Shown here one piece after another: positions 47,918 to 56,627 of a stretch of 64,000 nt of DNA. Numbering within the stretch: position 1 is the first letter of the stretch; the number at the start of each line of letters is the position of its first letter. Under the pieces are notes generated by a model. It worked only from the letters and a program-made list of their open reading frames with translations. It was not told the origin of the DNA and ran no database searches. The translations under genes were made by a program, and so were the position numbers. Origin of the DNA: Avibacterium sp. 20-132 (GTDB lineage Bacteria > Pseudomonadota > Gammaproteobacteria > Enterobacterales > Pasteurellaceae); the NCBI RefSeq assembly GCF_023611925.1, contig NZ_CP091456.1, positions 1,054,001 to 1,118,000 on the forward strand. The letters are read 5' to 3'.

Positions 47918-48652
47918 ATGGACGCACTTATCCCTAATTGGCAAACATCAGCAAATATCCACGCATTGACCACCTTACGCCAAGGCGGGGTGAGCCAAGC
48001 CCCTTATGATAGTTTTAATCTCGGCGATCACGTCGGTGATGATAAAAGTGCGGTAAAAAATAACCGCACTTTATTGGTGGAACGTTTTCATTTACCGCAG
48101 TTTCCACTTTTCCTAAATCAAACTCACAGCACTAGGGTGATTCGCTTACCTTACGAGGGCAATAATTTAGATGCTGATGCGGTTTACACTAATCAACCAA
48201 ACCAAGTTTGCCTTGTAATGACCGCAGATTGCCTGCCTGTCTTGTTTACGAATCAACAAGGTAATGAAGTCGCGGCGGCACACGCTGGCTGGCGGGGTTT
48301 ATGTAATGGCGTGTTAGAACAAACGGTACAACAATTCCAAGCTCAACCACAAGAAATTATCGCTTGGTTAGGGCCAGCAATAGGGCCTCAATCTTTCCAA
48401 GTGGGTGAAGAAGTGCGACAACAATTTATCGCACAAGATCCCAATGCGGCGCAAGCCTTTGTGTCTGATCCTAACGAGCAAGGCAAATACCTTGCCGATC
48501 TTTATCAGATCGCGCGCTTACGCCTTAACAAACTAGGCATTTCGCAGATTAGTGGGGGCGAACATTGCACTTATCTTGAAAAAGACAACTTTTTCTCTTA
48601 CCGCCGAGATCAACAAACGGGGCGAATGGCCTCATTAATTTGGTTTGAATAG
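47918..48652 (+). CDS. pgeF: peptidoglycan editing factor PgeF (YfiH, laccase-domain family)
   Basis: A DUF152/LACC1-family protein, known as YfiH/PgeF: it prevents misincorporation of L-Ser into peptidoglycan precursors, and relatives act on purine nucleosides. The 244 residues show NQTHSTRV near 67, TADCLPVLF near 104, HAGWRG near 121 and LGPAIGPQSFQVG near 147, carrying the metal-ligand His and Cys residues. It starts one base after the rluD stop, so it is co-translated. It contains an inverted uptake-signal pair inside codons (48046-48071). Confidence 0.95.
   Translation: MDALIPNWQTSANIHALTTLRQGGVSQAPYDSFNLGDHVGDDKSAVKNNRTLLVERFHLPQFPLFLNQTHSTRVIRLPYEGNNLDADAVYTNQPNQVCLVMTADCLPVLFTNQQGNEVAAAHAGWRGLCNGVLEQTVQQFQAQPQEIIAWLGPAIGPQSFQVGEEVRQQFIAQDPNAAQAFVSDPNEQGKYLADLYQIARLRLNKLGISQISGGEHCTYLEKDNFFSYRRDQQTGRMASLIWFE
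48045..48072 (+). repeat. inverted uptake-signal hairpin within pgeF coding sequence
   Basis: AAGTGCGGT (48046-48054) and ACCGCACTT (48063-48071) form a perfect stem with an eight-base loop inside the reading frame, coding for residues KSAVKNNRTL around position 45-52. A complete hairpin of this kind within a gene is unusual; they normally lie between genes. Confidence 0.9.
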
Positions 48653-48655
48653 ATA

Positions 48656-48680
48656 AATTGGGCGTAATGCCCAATTTTTT
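48656..48680 (+). terminator. terminator after pgeF
   Basis: AATTGGGC/GCCCAATT with a five-base loop, followed by TTTT, begins four bases after the pgeF stop. It overlaps the ygfZ stop codon on the opposite strand. Confidence 0.88.
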
Positions 48681-49521
48681 ATGATAGACGATAAGGTAAT
48701 TCAACGAGATTTAATAAGGTTTCTGAACCTGAAAGGCGAAATTTCGTGCCTGCCTTAAACTGATTATTCATTACCACCTGCAACCATAAAATGCCCTCAA
48801 AATGTACTGCGCTGAGAATAACGCCCGTTTTACGCCAGCCATTTTCCAATTCCATTTCAATTTCTGAGCCAAGCTGAACGGGATCATCAGTTTGTGTGTT
48901 CAATAGGAACATTGCACGTTTGTTAATGCCACGATATTTCGCTCGTGCCACGGTTTCTTGCCCGATATAACAACCTTTTTGGAACGAAATCGCTTGTTCA
49001 ATACATTGTAAATTTAACGCTTGTGGAATAAATTCATTTTGGCTTTCAGGCGATAAAATAGGGTAGCCTGCTTGCATTTCAGCCAGCTCCCATTGGGTTA
49101 TTGAACCAGTAAAATCAATCTGTTGTGCGTGCTTATTTAATAATATGGCTCGTTCAGATTGCCCTATTTCCAGACAAAAATCCGCAGAAATTGCACCGCA
49201 CTTTGCTTTATCCAGCACGCCAATAATTTGCCAATCTTGTTCATTAAACACCACTTTGGAAAAGACCGCATATTTTTTCAGATTATCCAATGCGGAAGGT
49301 AATAAGCTGTGGCGAACAATCAGGTAAAACTGTTCGGCATTTTCGCGCAACAGACGAAAAATACTGCTCATTTTGCCTTTAGGATCACAATGCGCAGTCA
49401 GCGTGGATTGTCCATCAGCCAGTCCGTTTACATCGCAAGTGAGCTGACCTTGCAGAAATTTTTCTGCTTCCAAGCCTTGTACGGAAATAACACGATATTG
49501 TAAAAGATTGATGATTGCCAT
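48679..49521 (-). CDS. ygfZ: tRNA-modifying protein YgfZ (folate-dependent Fe-S cluster protein)
   Basis: A folate-binding protein that supports iron-sulfur enzymes such as MiaB. The 280 residues have a GcvT-like fold and the signature KGCYIGQETVARAKYRG near 198-214, with the conserved cysteine. It is convergent with pgeF and follows yicC on the minus strand after two bases, so the two are probably co-transcribed. An uptake signal is in the coding region. Confidence 0.93.
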   Translation of the reverse strand: MAIINLLQYRVISVQGLEAEKFLQGQLTCDVNGLADGQSTLTAHCDPKGKMSSIFRLLRENAEQFYLIVRHSLLPSALDNLKKYAVFSKVVFNEQDWQIIGVLDKAKCGAISADFCLEIGQSERAILLNKHAQQIDFTGSITQWELAEMQAGYPILSPESQNEFIPQALNLQCIEQAISFQKGCYIGQETVARAKYRGINKRAMFLLNTQTDDPVQLGSEIEMELENGWRKTGVILSAVHFEGILWLQVVMNNQFKAGTKFRLSGSETLLNLVELPYRLS

Positions 49522-49523
49522 AA

Positions 49524-50387
49524 TTATTCCAAATTCTGAATTTGTTCACGCATTTGCTCAATAAGCACTTTTAATTCCACCGCTGAATTGGTGATTTCAG
49601 CGTTGATGGATTTTGAAGCGAGCGTGTTACTTTCACGATTGAGTTCTTGCATCATAAAATCGAGCTTACGTCCTACCGCCCCGCCTTTTTGTAAAATACG
49701 CTGCGTTTCTTTCACGTGTAGCTGTAAACGATCTAACTCTTCTGCCACATCAATACGTTGTGCCAACAGCACCATTTCTTGTTCTAGGCGTTGTGGATCG
49801 GCTTGTAATTGTAATTCCTCAAAACGCTGCTGCAAACGCTCACGTTGCCATTGCAAAATCGCCGGCATTTTTGACCGCACTTTATCGCTTTCACTCGCGA
49901 TTGCAGTTAAACGTTGTTGAATTAATTCATTTACTTTCGCTCCTTCACGTCCTCGCATCGCAATAAATTCTTCTAAGGCGAGATCAAACCCTGCGATCAA
50001 TGCTTGGCCAATGCGATCCAAATCTTGCTCTGGGGTTTCCACGACACCAGGATAGCGTAAAACATCGGTGAGATTGATTTCCCCCTCACCGGCTTGTTGC
50101 TTAATCCATTGTAACGATTCAATCACTTGCAATGCGAATGGTTGGTTTAAATTAAGGCTAGCATTGGCTTGTGGCGTGCTTTCAAAACGCAGGCTACACT
50201 CCACCTTACCGCGGGTTAAACGCTGGCGTAATTTTTCTCGCAAGGTGTTTTCTAAGCCACGAAATGGTTCTGGTAAGCGGAAGAAGGTTTCCAAATAACG
50301 CTGATTAACGGAACGAATTTCCCAAACTGCACTGCCCCAATCTTGCTTGATCTCATAACGGGCAAAAGCCGTCATACTATAAATCAT
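49524..50387 (-). CDS. yicC: YicC/YloC family endoribonuclease
   Basis: A 287-residue protein of the YicC family, which in E. coli acts as an endoribonuclease and takes part in small RNA turnover. It begins MIYSMTAFARYE, has RSVNQRYLETFFRLPE near 28-43, and ends in the conserved C-terminal block GGAVGRKLDFMMQELNRESNTLASKS. It is divergent from rph, an arrangement conserved across gammaproteobacteria. An uptake signal lies inside. Confidence 0.93.
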   Translation of the reverse strand: MIYSMTAFARYEIKQDWGSAVWEIRSVNQRYLETFFRLPEPFRGLENTLREKLRQRLTRGKVECSLRFESTPQANASLNLNQPFALQVIESLQWIKQQAGEGEINLTDVLRYPGVVETPEQDLDRIGQALIAGFDLALEEFIAMRGREGAKVNELIQQRLTAIASESDKVRSKMPAILQWQRERLQQRFEELQLQADPQRLEQEMVLLAQRIDVAEELDRLQLHVKETQRILQKGGAVGRKLDFMMQELNRESNTLASKSINAEITNSAVELKVLIEQMREQIQNLE

Positions 50388-50500
50388 AATAAATCCTTAA
50401 TGTGCGCTAAAAATTGCCGTCTATTCTACCGTTAAATTTCTCATCTGTCAGTTTGCGTGTTAGAATGAGCGCCATTTTATGAATGAGTAAGGAATTTCCA

Positions 50501-51220
50501 ATGCGTCCGAATGATCGTCCATTAAATCAACCACGTCCAATTAAAATCACCCGTCATTTCACGAAATATGCTGAAGGTTCTGTGCTGGTAGAATTTGGGG
50601 AAACCAAAGTGCTTTGCACAGCAACCGTGGAAGATTCTGTTCCTCGTTTTTTAAAAGGGCAGAATCAAGGTTGGGTTACCGCAGAATATGGTATGTTGCC
50701 ACGATCCACGCATAGCCGTATGCAACGTGAGGCAGCAAAAGGCAAACAAGGTGGACGCACGATGGAAATTCAGCGTTTAATTGCCCGTTCTTTACGTGCA
50801 ATGGTGGATCTCAATGCGCTTGGTGAGCGTTCAATCACACTTGATTGTGATGTGATTCAAGCTGATGGTGGTACGCGTACGGCGTCGATTACAGGGGCTT
50901 GCGTTGCTTTAATTGATGCCATCAATGGTTTACTGGAAAAAGGCGTACTGAAAACCAACCCAATTAAAGGCCTTGTCGCCGCTATCTCGGTTGGGATTGT
51001 GGAAGGTGAAGCGGTGTGCGATTTGGAATATGTGGAAGACAGTAACGCAGAAACCGATATGAATGTGGTGATGACTGACGATGGGAGAATGATCGAAGTG
51101 CAAGGCACCGCAGAGGGAGAACCCTTTTCTCACCAAGAATTATTAACCCTATTAGATCTTGCTAAACAAGGCTGTGAAGTGATTTTCAACGCCCAACGCG
51201 AGGCATTACAACATTCTTAA
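50501..51220 (+). CDS. rph: ribonuclease PH
   Basis: A phosphorolytic 3'-5' exoribonuclease trimming tRNA 3' ends. The 239 residues begin [20 protein letters not shown] and contain [47 protein letters not shown] in one block (residues about 70-101) and [16 protein letters not shown] near 116. I chose the ATG at 50501 with AAGGAATTTCCA before it. It is intact, unlike the frameshifted allele of E. coli K-12. pyrE follows after 29 bp. Confidence 0.96.
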   Translation: MRPNDRPLNQPRPIKITRHFTKYAEGSVLVEFGETKVLCTATVEDSVPRFLKGQNQGWVTAEYGMLPRSTHSRMQREAAKGKQGGRTMEIQRLIARSLRAMVDLNALGERSITLDCDVIQADGGTRTASITGACVALIDAINGLLEKGVLKTNPIKGLVAAISVGIVEGEAVCDLEYVEDSNAETDMNVVMTDDGRMIEVQGTAEGEPFSHQELLTLLDLAKQGCEVIFNAQREALQHS

Positions 51221-51249
51221 TTCATCGCCTTAATCATAAGGGAGTGCAA

Positions 51250-51891
51250 ATGCAAGGCTATAAAATTGACTTTATCAAATTCGCGCTAAGTCGTAATGTG
51301 CTAAAATTTGGCGAGTTTACCTTGAAATCTGGGCGTATTAGCCCTTATTTCTTCAATGCAGGGTTATTTAATACAGGGGCAGATTTAGCACGGTTAGGGG
51401 AGTTTTATGCCGCTGCGATTGAAGCCAGTGGCTTAGCCTATGATGTGATTTTTGGCCCCGCTTACAAAGGCATTCCGATTGGCACAACCCTGTCTGTGGC
51501 ATTGTTTAAGCAATATGGCATTGATAAGCCCGTGTGTTTTAATCGTAAAGAAGCGAAAGATCACGGCGAAGGGGGCAATTTAATTGGTAGCCCATTGCGC
51601 GGTAATGTGCTGTTGGTGGACGATGTCATCACCGCTGGCACAGCAATTCGTGAGGCAATGGATCTCATTAGACAAAATCAAGCAAAATTAAGTGCGGTGG
51701 TGATTGCCTTAAACCGTAAAGAACGTGGTAAAGGCGAACTTTCCGCGATTCAGGAAGTGGAACGAGATTATCAATGCAACGTGCTGTCGATTATTGATTT
51801 TGACGATTTAATGCAATTTATTGAGCAAGAAACAGATTATCAACAATATTTGCCCGCAATGCGTGCGTATCGTGAACAATATGGTGTGTAA
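51250..51891 (+). CDS. pyrE: orotate phosphoribosyltransferase
   Basis: It makes orotidine 5'-monophosphate from orotate and PRPP in pyrimidine synthesis. The 213 residues have the PRPP-binding motif [17 protein letters not shown] near 120-136 and [10 protein letters not shown] near 65-74. The start is ATG at 51250 with GGGAG before it; a GTG at 51244 in frame is unlikely. It pairs with rph as in E. coli. An uptake signal is inside. Confidence 0.97.
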   Translation: MQGYKIDFIKFALSRNVLKFGEFTLKSGRISPYFFNAGLFNTGADLARLGEFYAAAIEASGLAYDVIFGPAYKGIPIGTTLSVALFKQYGIDKPVCFNRKEAKDHGEGGNLIGSPLRGNVLLVDDVITAGTAIREAMDLIRQNQAKLSAVVIALNRKERGKGELSAIQEVERDYQCNVLSIIDFDDLMQFIEQETDYQQYLPAMRAYREQYGV

Positions 51892-51939
51892 ATCTCGCTA
51901 AAAAAGCACCGCACTTTATTATTCAAATTGGAGAACAGA

Positions 51940-52812
51940 ATGAGTTTTATTGGAAAGTTATTAGGTTTTTTTATTGGCTACCGTTTTGGCGGCTTTTTTG
52001 GTGGGCTTTGTGGTGCTTATTTAGGACATTTAGCCGATAAAAAATTATATGAGCTTGGTAGTGTCAATTCGAGTTTTTTTAAACGTAAAGAAACCCGCCA
52101 ATCTTTGTTTATGCAGACCACATTTGCCGTGCTTGGCCATTTATCTAAATCCAAAGGACGGGTTACGCAAGATGATATCGCCCTTGCGAACAATCTAATG
52201 AATCAAATGAATTTAGATGATAAAGGGCGTAAGTTAGCACAAGACGCCTTTAATCGGGGTAAAGATCCTAATTTCCCATTACGCCAAGTCATTCGTGAAT
52301 TTTGCACCGCTTGTGGACAGCGTAATGATTTATTAAGAATGTTTTTACGCATTCAATTACAAGCCGCATTTGCCGATGATCACTTACACGAAAATGAAAA
52401 AGACGTTCTCCAAGTGGTGGCAGAAGAATTGGGCTTATCCAGTTTCCAATTCCAACAAATTTTGATGGCAGAAATTGCCGCGCGCCAATTCAGCCGTGGT
52501 GGATTTTATTATGAATATAACGGCTCACAACAGGGAGACTCTCAGCAAGAGGGGTATCAACAGGGCAGTTATGGCTATCAAGGACAACGCTCTGGCCCAA
52601 CCTTGCAAGATGCTTATAATGTGCTTGGCGTCAGTGAAAGTGATGATCGTTCCACAGTCAAACGTGCTTACCGCCGTTTAATGAATGAAAATCATCCCGA
52701 TAAATTAGTCGCCAAAGGGTTACCAGAAGAAATGCTTGAAATGGCGAAAGAAAAAACTCAACAAATTCAAGCCGCTTATGATCTGATTTGTAAGGCGAAG
52801 GGCTGGAAATAA
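51940..52812 (+). CDS. djlA: co-chaperone DjlA (membrane J-protein)
   Basis: A DnaK co-chaperone anchored in the inner membrane. The 290 residues contain an N-terminal glycine-rich transmembrane segment (about 3-30, IGKLLGFFIGYRFGGFFGG), a central TerB-like domain (about 55-180), a glutamine-rich linker, and a C-terminal J domain with the HPD motif in NENHPDKL near 250-257. The ATG at 51940 is preceded by GGAGAACAG. A uptake signal lies just upstream at about 51908. Confidence 0.94.
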   Translation: MSFIGKLLGFFIGYRFGGFFGGLCGAYLGHLADKKLYELGSVNSSFFKRKETRQSLFMQTTFAVLGHLSKSKGRVTQDDIALANNLMNQMNLDDKGRKLAQDAFNRGKDPNFPLRQVIREFCTACGQRNDLLRMFLRIQLQAAFADDHLHENEKDVLQVVAEELGLSSFQFQQILMAEIAARQFSRGGFYYEYNGSQQGDSQQEGYQQGSYGYQGQRSGPTLQDAYNVLGVSESDDRSTVKRAYRRLMNENHPDKLVAKGLPEEMLEMAKEKTQQIQAAYDLICKAKGWK

Positions 52813-53097
52813 GCCTTTCTTAATTGCTGAATTTTTTACTATTGCACTGAAGAAATAAAGTGCGGTGAAAAATTTACTGTTTTTTTACCGCACTTAAGGA
52901 TAAGAGGCTCACTTTTTTGCTTTTATATAAAGTAAAAGTGCGGACCAAAAATCGGTTAATTTTTCTGTAAGATTACGAACTGTTCGGGATTTTTTTATAT
53001 TCTGTGTATTGTTCTTGATAACAACAGAAAAAATATGCAACAAGAAAAAAGCACTGAGGTTAGTCAGTGCTTTTATATTTGAAATTGCTTTTACTGA
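52813..53097. other. convergent spacer between djlA and fba with uptake signals
   Basis: It holds an inverted uptake-signal pair (52858-52866 and 52887-52895), a near-match (AAGTGCGGA, about 52939) and the fba terminator. The pair would form a hairpin with a 20-base loop, a possible djlA terminator with T run on the wrong side. No gene is seen. Confidence 0.7.
53047..53074 (-). terminator. terminator after fba
   Basis: AAAAGCACTG/CAGTGCTTTT is a 10-bp stem with an eight-base loop, 24 bp past the fba stop. It has A runs on one side and T runs on the other, so it works on the minus strand. Confidence 0.88.
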
Positions 53098-54177
53098 TTA
53101 TAAAACATCAACACAATTTAAATCTTGGAAAGATTTTTCTAAACGTTTAGACATTGATTCTTCAGATTTGCGTAACCAAACACGTGGGTCATAGTATTTT
53201 TTGTTTGGTGCATCTTCACCTTCTGGGTTACCAAGTTGGCCTTGAAGATATGCTTCGTTTGCTTTGTAGAAGTTTAAGATACCTTCCCACGCTGCCCATT
53301 GGGTATCAGTATCAATGTTCATTTTCACCGCACCATAGCTGATTGCTTCGCGAATTTCTTCGGTTGATGAGCCAGAACCGCCGTGGAAAACGAAATCTAA
53401 TGATTTTGCTGGAAGACCACGTTCTTTAGATACAAACTCTTGTGATGCGCCTAAAATAGATGGTTTTAATTTTACGTTACCAGGTTTGTAAACGCCGTGT
53501 ACGTTACCAAAGGCTGCTGCAATGGTAAAACGTGGGCTTACAGGGTTTAATTGATCGTACACGTAAAGTACATCTTCAGGTTGTGTGTATAAACGTGATT
53601 CATCAACATCTGAGTTATCTACACCGTCTTCTTCTCCACCTGTGATACCGATTTCAATTTCAAGGGTCATTCCCATTTTGCTCATACGAGCAAGGTATTC
53701 ACGGCAGATTGCCATATTTTCTTCCATTGGCTCTTCAGAAAGGTCGATCATATGTGAAGAGAAAAGTGGTTTGCCTGTTTCCGCAAAGTGTTTTTCACCT
53801 GCATCTAACAAGCCATCAATCCAAGGAAGTAATTTTTTCGCTGCGTGGTCGGTGTGAAGAATTACAGGTACACCGTATTCAGCGGCTAATTCGTGAACGT
53901 GTTTTGCACCCGCTACCGCACCAAGCACATCAGGACGTGCGCCACTTGCAGGTTTAATCCCTTTTCCAGCATAGAATTGCGCGCCACCGTTAGAGAATTG
54001 AATAATCACAGGTGCTTTAACACGTGCAGCGGTTTCTAATACCGCATTAACGGAATCCGTACCTACGCAGTTTACCGCAGGTAATGCAAAGTTATGCTCT
54101 TTTGCATAATTGAAAACTTTTTGTACGTCATCGCCTGTTAATACACCCGGTTTTACGATGTCTAGTAATTTTGCCAT
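53098..54177 (-). CDS. fbaA: class II fructose-bisphosphate aldolase
   Basis: Zinc-dependent aldolase that cleaves fructose 1,6-bisphosphate into two triose phosphates. The 359 residues include HTDHAAKKLLPW near 108-119 with the zinc histidines, GITGGEEDGVDN near 176-187, and HGGSGSSTEEI near 263. I chose the ATG at 54177 (MAKLLDIVKPG) with GGAAAT upstream; the frame extends to 54225 without support. It follows pgk after 73 bp, the typical pgk-fba order. Confidence 0.97.
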   Translation of the reverse strand: MAKLLDIVKPGVLTGDDVQKVFNYAKEHNFALPAVNCVGTDSVNAVLETAARVKAPVIIQFSNGGAQFYAGKGIKPASGARPDVLGAVAGAKHVHELAAEYGVPVILHTDHAAKKLLPWIDGLLDAGEKHFAETGKPLFSSHMIDLSEEPMEENMAICREYLARMSKMGMTLEIEIGITGGEEDGVDNSDVDESRLYTQPEDVLYVYDQLNPVSPRFTIAAAFGNVHGVYKPGNVKLKPSILGASQEFVSKERGLPAKSLDFVFHGGSGSSTEEIREAISYGAVKMNIDTDTQWAAWEGILNFYKANEAYLQGQLGNPEGEDAPNKKYYDPRVWLRKSEESMSKRLEKSFQDLNCVDVL

Positions 54178-54250
54178 ATTAATATTTCCTATATAGTTTT
54201 GGGAATGTTTCAAGGGGAAGAACATTCCCCTTTATTTCAATCGAATTAAA

Positions 54251-55420
54251 TTAGTTTTTCGCACGTTTTTCTAAGATTTCAACAGCAGGTAATACTTTGC
54301 CTTCTACGAATTCTAAGAATGCACCGCCACCTGTTGAGATGTATGAAATTTTATCTTTAATGCCAAATAAATCAATTGCAGCCAAGGTATCGCCACCGCC
54401 TGCAATAGAAAATGCACCATTTTGGGTTGCTTCAACGATAGCATTGGCAACCACTTCAGTTCCTTTACGGAAATTAGGGAATTCAAATACACCTACAGGG
54501 CCATTCCACAGAATCGTTTTCGCATTGCGGATAATGTTTGCCAGCTCTTCTGCGCTTTTATCGCCAATATCAAAGATAGATTCTTCTGCTTGCACATCAT
54601 CAACGGATTTTTCAATCGCTGGTGCGTTTTCAGAGAATTCTAAGCCAACACGCACATCGCTTGGGACAGGAATTTGGGTTGCTTTTGCTAAGCGTTGTGC
54701 TTCAGGGATTAAATCCGCTTCGTATAAGGATTTACCTACATCTTTGCCTTCTGCAGCAATAAAGGTATTTGCGATCCCACCGCCGACGATCAGTTGATCA
54801 GCGACTTTAGCAAGAGAATCTAACACGGTTAATTTGGTTGAAACTTTTGATCCCCCAACAATAGCAAGCATTGGACGTTGTGGCTCTTTTAAGGCTTTGC
54901 CTAAGGCATCTAATTCTGCTGCTAATAGCGGGCCTGCACAAGCGATCGGGGCAAATTCTGCTACGCCATAAGTTGAAGCTTGCGCACGGTGTGCGGTACC
55001 AAAGGCATCCATTACAAATACATCACAAAGTGCGGCGTATTTTTTACCTAATTCAGGATCATTTTTCTTTTCGCCTTTGTTAATACGGACGTTTTCAAGT
55101 ACAACAATTTCACCGTCATTCACTTCTACACCGTCTAAATAATCACGTGCTAAACGTACATTAAAGCCTGCATCTTTTAAGTAATTAACTACAGGTTGGA
55201 GGGAATCTTCAGGTTTGAATTCGCCTTCAGTTGGGCGACCTAAATGAGAGGTAACCATCACTTTTGCCCCTTTTTCAAGGGCTAATTTTAAGGTTGGAAT
55301 GGTTGCTTGAATACGTGCATCAGAGGTTACTTTTCCCTCTTTTACTGGCACATTAAGGTCGGCACGAATAAACACACGTTTACCTGCTAAATCTAGGTCG
55401 GTCATTTTAATTACTGACAT
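54251..55420 (-). CDS. pgk: phosphoglycerate kinase
   Basis: It transfers phosphate from 1,3-bisphosphoglycerate to ADP in glycolysis. The 389 residues begin [26 protein letters not shown], and contain [10 protein letters not shown] near 58-67 and the nucleotide-binding GGGDTLAAI near 341. AGAGGGTAA precedes the ATG. It heads the pgk-fba unit with its own promoter. Confidence 0.97.
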   Translation of the reverse strand: MSVIKMTDLDLAGKRVFIRADLNVPVKEGKVTSDARIQATIPTLKLALEKGAKVMVTSHLGRPTEGEFKPEDSLQPVVNYLKDAGFNVRLARDYLDGVEVNDGEIVVLENVRINKGEKKNDPELGKKYAALCDVFVMDAFGTAHRAQASTYGVAEFAPIACAGPLLAAELDALGKALKEPQRPMLAIVGGSKVSTKLTVLDSLAKVADQLIVGGGIANTFIAAEGKDVGKSLYEADLIPEAQRLAKATQIPVPSDVRVGLEFSENAPAIEKSVDDVQAEESIFDIGDKSAEELANIIRNAKTILWNGPVGVFEFPNFRKGTEVVANAIVEATQNGAFSIAGGGDTLAAIDLFGIKDKISYISTGGGAFLEFVEGKVLPAVEILEKRAKN

Positions 55421-55454
55421 AATTTACCCTCTTTATTTGTTTAAAAATTAATAG

Positions 55455-55493
55455 AACTGGGTGGCATTATACCCAGTTATTACTAGATTGTAA
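55455..55493 (-). promoter_or_regulatory. pgk promoter overlapping an inverted repeat
   Basis: On the minus strand TTACAA (55488-55493), a 16-bp spacer and TATAAT (55466-55471) form a promoter; the start point would fall near 55459. The -10 box lies in the loop of a perfect inverted repeat AACTGGGT/ACCCAGTT (55455-55478). The repeat could be an operator. Confidence 0.6.
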
Positions 55494-55579
55494 CTGCTTT
55501 AGATCAAATAATCAGGCAGATTTTTTTAATTCTGAGAAATAATAGATCTTTTATTACTCCAAATAGAGTAAAGCGCGCA

Positions 55580-56293
55580 CTAATGTGGGCAATCTCTCAC
55601 TTGCCAATTCAGGTCATAACAAATAAATAATTCATTATGGCTTGCTCTCAAGTAGGCTCCTTTTAATTGTGGGTTATGTTTTTTCAGCCAAGCAAATAAT
55701 TCTTTGCGTGGTAAATCACGATCTGGCAAGGTTAAAGTGCGGTATAAATTTTGCTGTTTTTCAAAATATGATTTGGCGTCATTAAACGCACAAGCGCCGT
55801 GCTTTTCCCATTCGCCTTGTAATAAATTGGCGCTTGGGCTATCGGCAAGATAAGGCTTAATCAAGCTAGGATCAACCATAGGTAAATCTCCTTGACAAAA
55901 ACGAGGATGATCACTGACGGAATGAGCATTGCCATTTTGTGGCCATAATCCGTGGATCACCCAGCCATACTGCTGTGTGCCACATTGGCTCATCAGCGAT
56001 TGTGGCAATTTACCGTTATAGCGTTCCTTTTGGGCTTGGCAAAACCCCGGCGACCAAGACAACGCCAGCATATAATAATCCACCGGCGCATTTTTATTTT
56101 GCCCAATGGCATCATCACGCATAATGTAATCATAATTATCGCTAAGTGGTGCGGTTGTATTTGGTTGCGATTGTGGGGCGGGCTGCGGTTTAGGTGTTTT
56201 TTCGGAAGGTTGAAAATAATTCCAAATCAATGCAATGCCCGCAATGATTAGGGTACTTAAAAAAGAAAGTCCTTTATTGTTTTTCTTGCTCAT
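55580..56293 (-). CDS. T2-family ribonuclease (RNase I-like), N-terminally anchored
   Basis: A 237-residue RNase T2 homologue. Both active-site blocks are intact: WVIHGLWPQ (His near 112) and GEWEKHGACAF near 158. Cysteine pairs typical of the fold are present. Cyclising RNA hydrolysis in the periplasm is inferred. The N-terminus has a transmembrane helix (about 9-25) followed by a proline-rich stretch with no clear signal peptidase site, so it may remain membrane-anchored, unlike secreted E. coli RNase I. It is divergent from the ferredoxin gene and contains an uptake signal. Confidence 0.88.
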   Translation of the reverse strand: MSKKNNKGLSFLSTLIIAGIALIWNYFQPSEKTPKPQPAPQSQPNTTAPLSDNYDYIMRDDAIGQNKNAPVDYYMLALSWSPGFCQAQKERYNGKLPQSLMSQCGTQQYGWVIHGLWPQNGNAHSVSDHPRFCQGDLPMVDPSLIKPYLADSPSANLLQGEWEKHGACAFNDAKSYFEKQQNLYRTLTLPDRDLPRKELFAWLKKHNPQLKGAYLRASHNELFICYDLNWQVRDCPH

Positions 56294-56366
56294 CTTGTTT
56301 TGCCTATTTAATTTTCCTTGCTGATTCTTTATAATCTCGCCCTTTCAATGATGATATGGGGAAATG

Positions 56367-56627
56367 ATGGCACTTTTAATTACAGAGAAATGCACAAATT
56401 GTGATATGTGCTTGCCTGAATGCCCGAACGATGCCATTTCTGTGGGCGAAGATATTTATCTTATCGATCCAAATCTTTGTACCGAATGCGTGGGGCATTA
56501 TGATACCCCAACCTGTCAAAAAGTTTGCCCAATCAGCAACTGCATTAAGCCTGATCCTAATCATCAAGAAAGCGAAGCCCAGTTATGGGAACGCTTTGTC
56601 CTTATTCATCACGCGGATCAATTATAA
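56367..56627 (+). CDS. yfhL: YfhL-type 4Fe-4S dicluster ferredoxin
   Basis: An 86-residue ferredoxin that begins MALLITEKCTNCDMCLPECP and continues with CTECVGHYDTPTCQKVCPISNC, giving two [4Fe-4S] sites with the long insertion typical of the Alvin/YfhL type. It ends FVLIHHADQL like E. coli YfhL (LMHHADKI). The precise electron-transfer partner is not known. It overlaps the convergent methyltransferase gene by six bases at the stops. It is not NapF, which has more cysteine clusters. Confidence 0.9.
   Translation: MALLITEKCTNCDMCLPECPNDAISVGEDIYLIDPNLCTECVGHYDTPTCQKVCPISNCIKPDPNHQESEAQLWERFVLIHHADQL

Noticed and set aside
54297..54797. 166-codon open frame opposite pgk
   Set aside because: Lies entirely antisense to pgk and has the serine- and proline-rich composition of a shadow frame.
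56367..56627. yfhL considered as a displaced napF
   Set aside because: Its length, the cysteine pattern with the long CVGHYDTPTC insertion and the C-terminus match YfhL rather than NapF.
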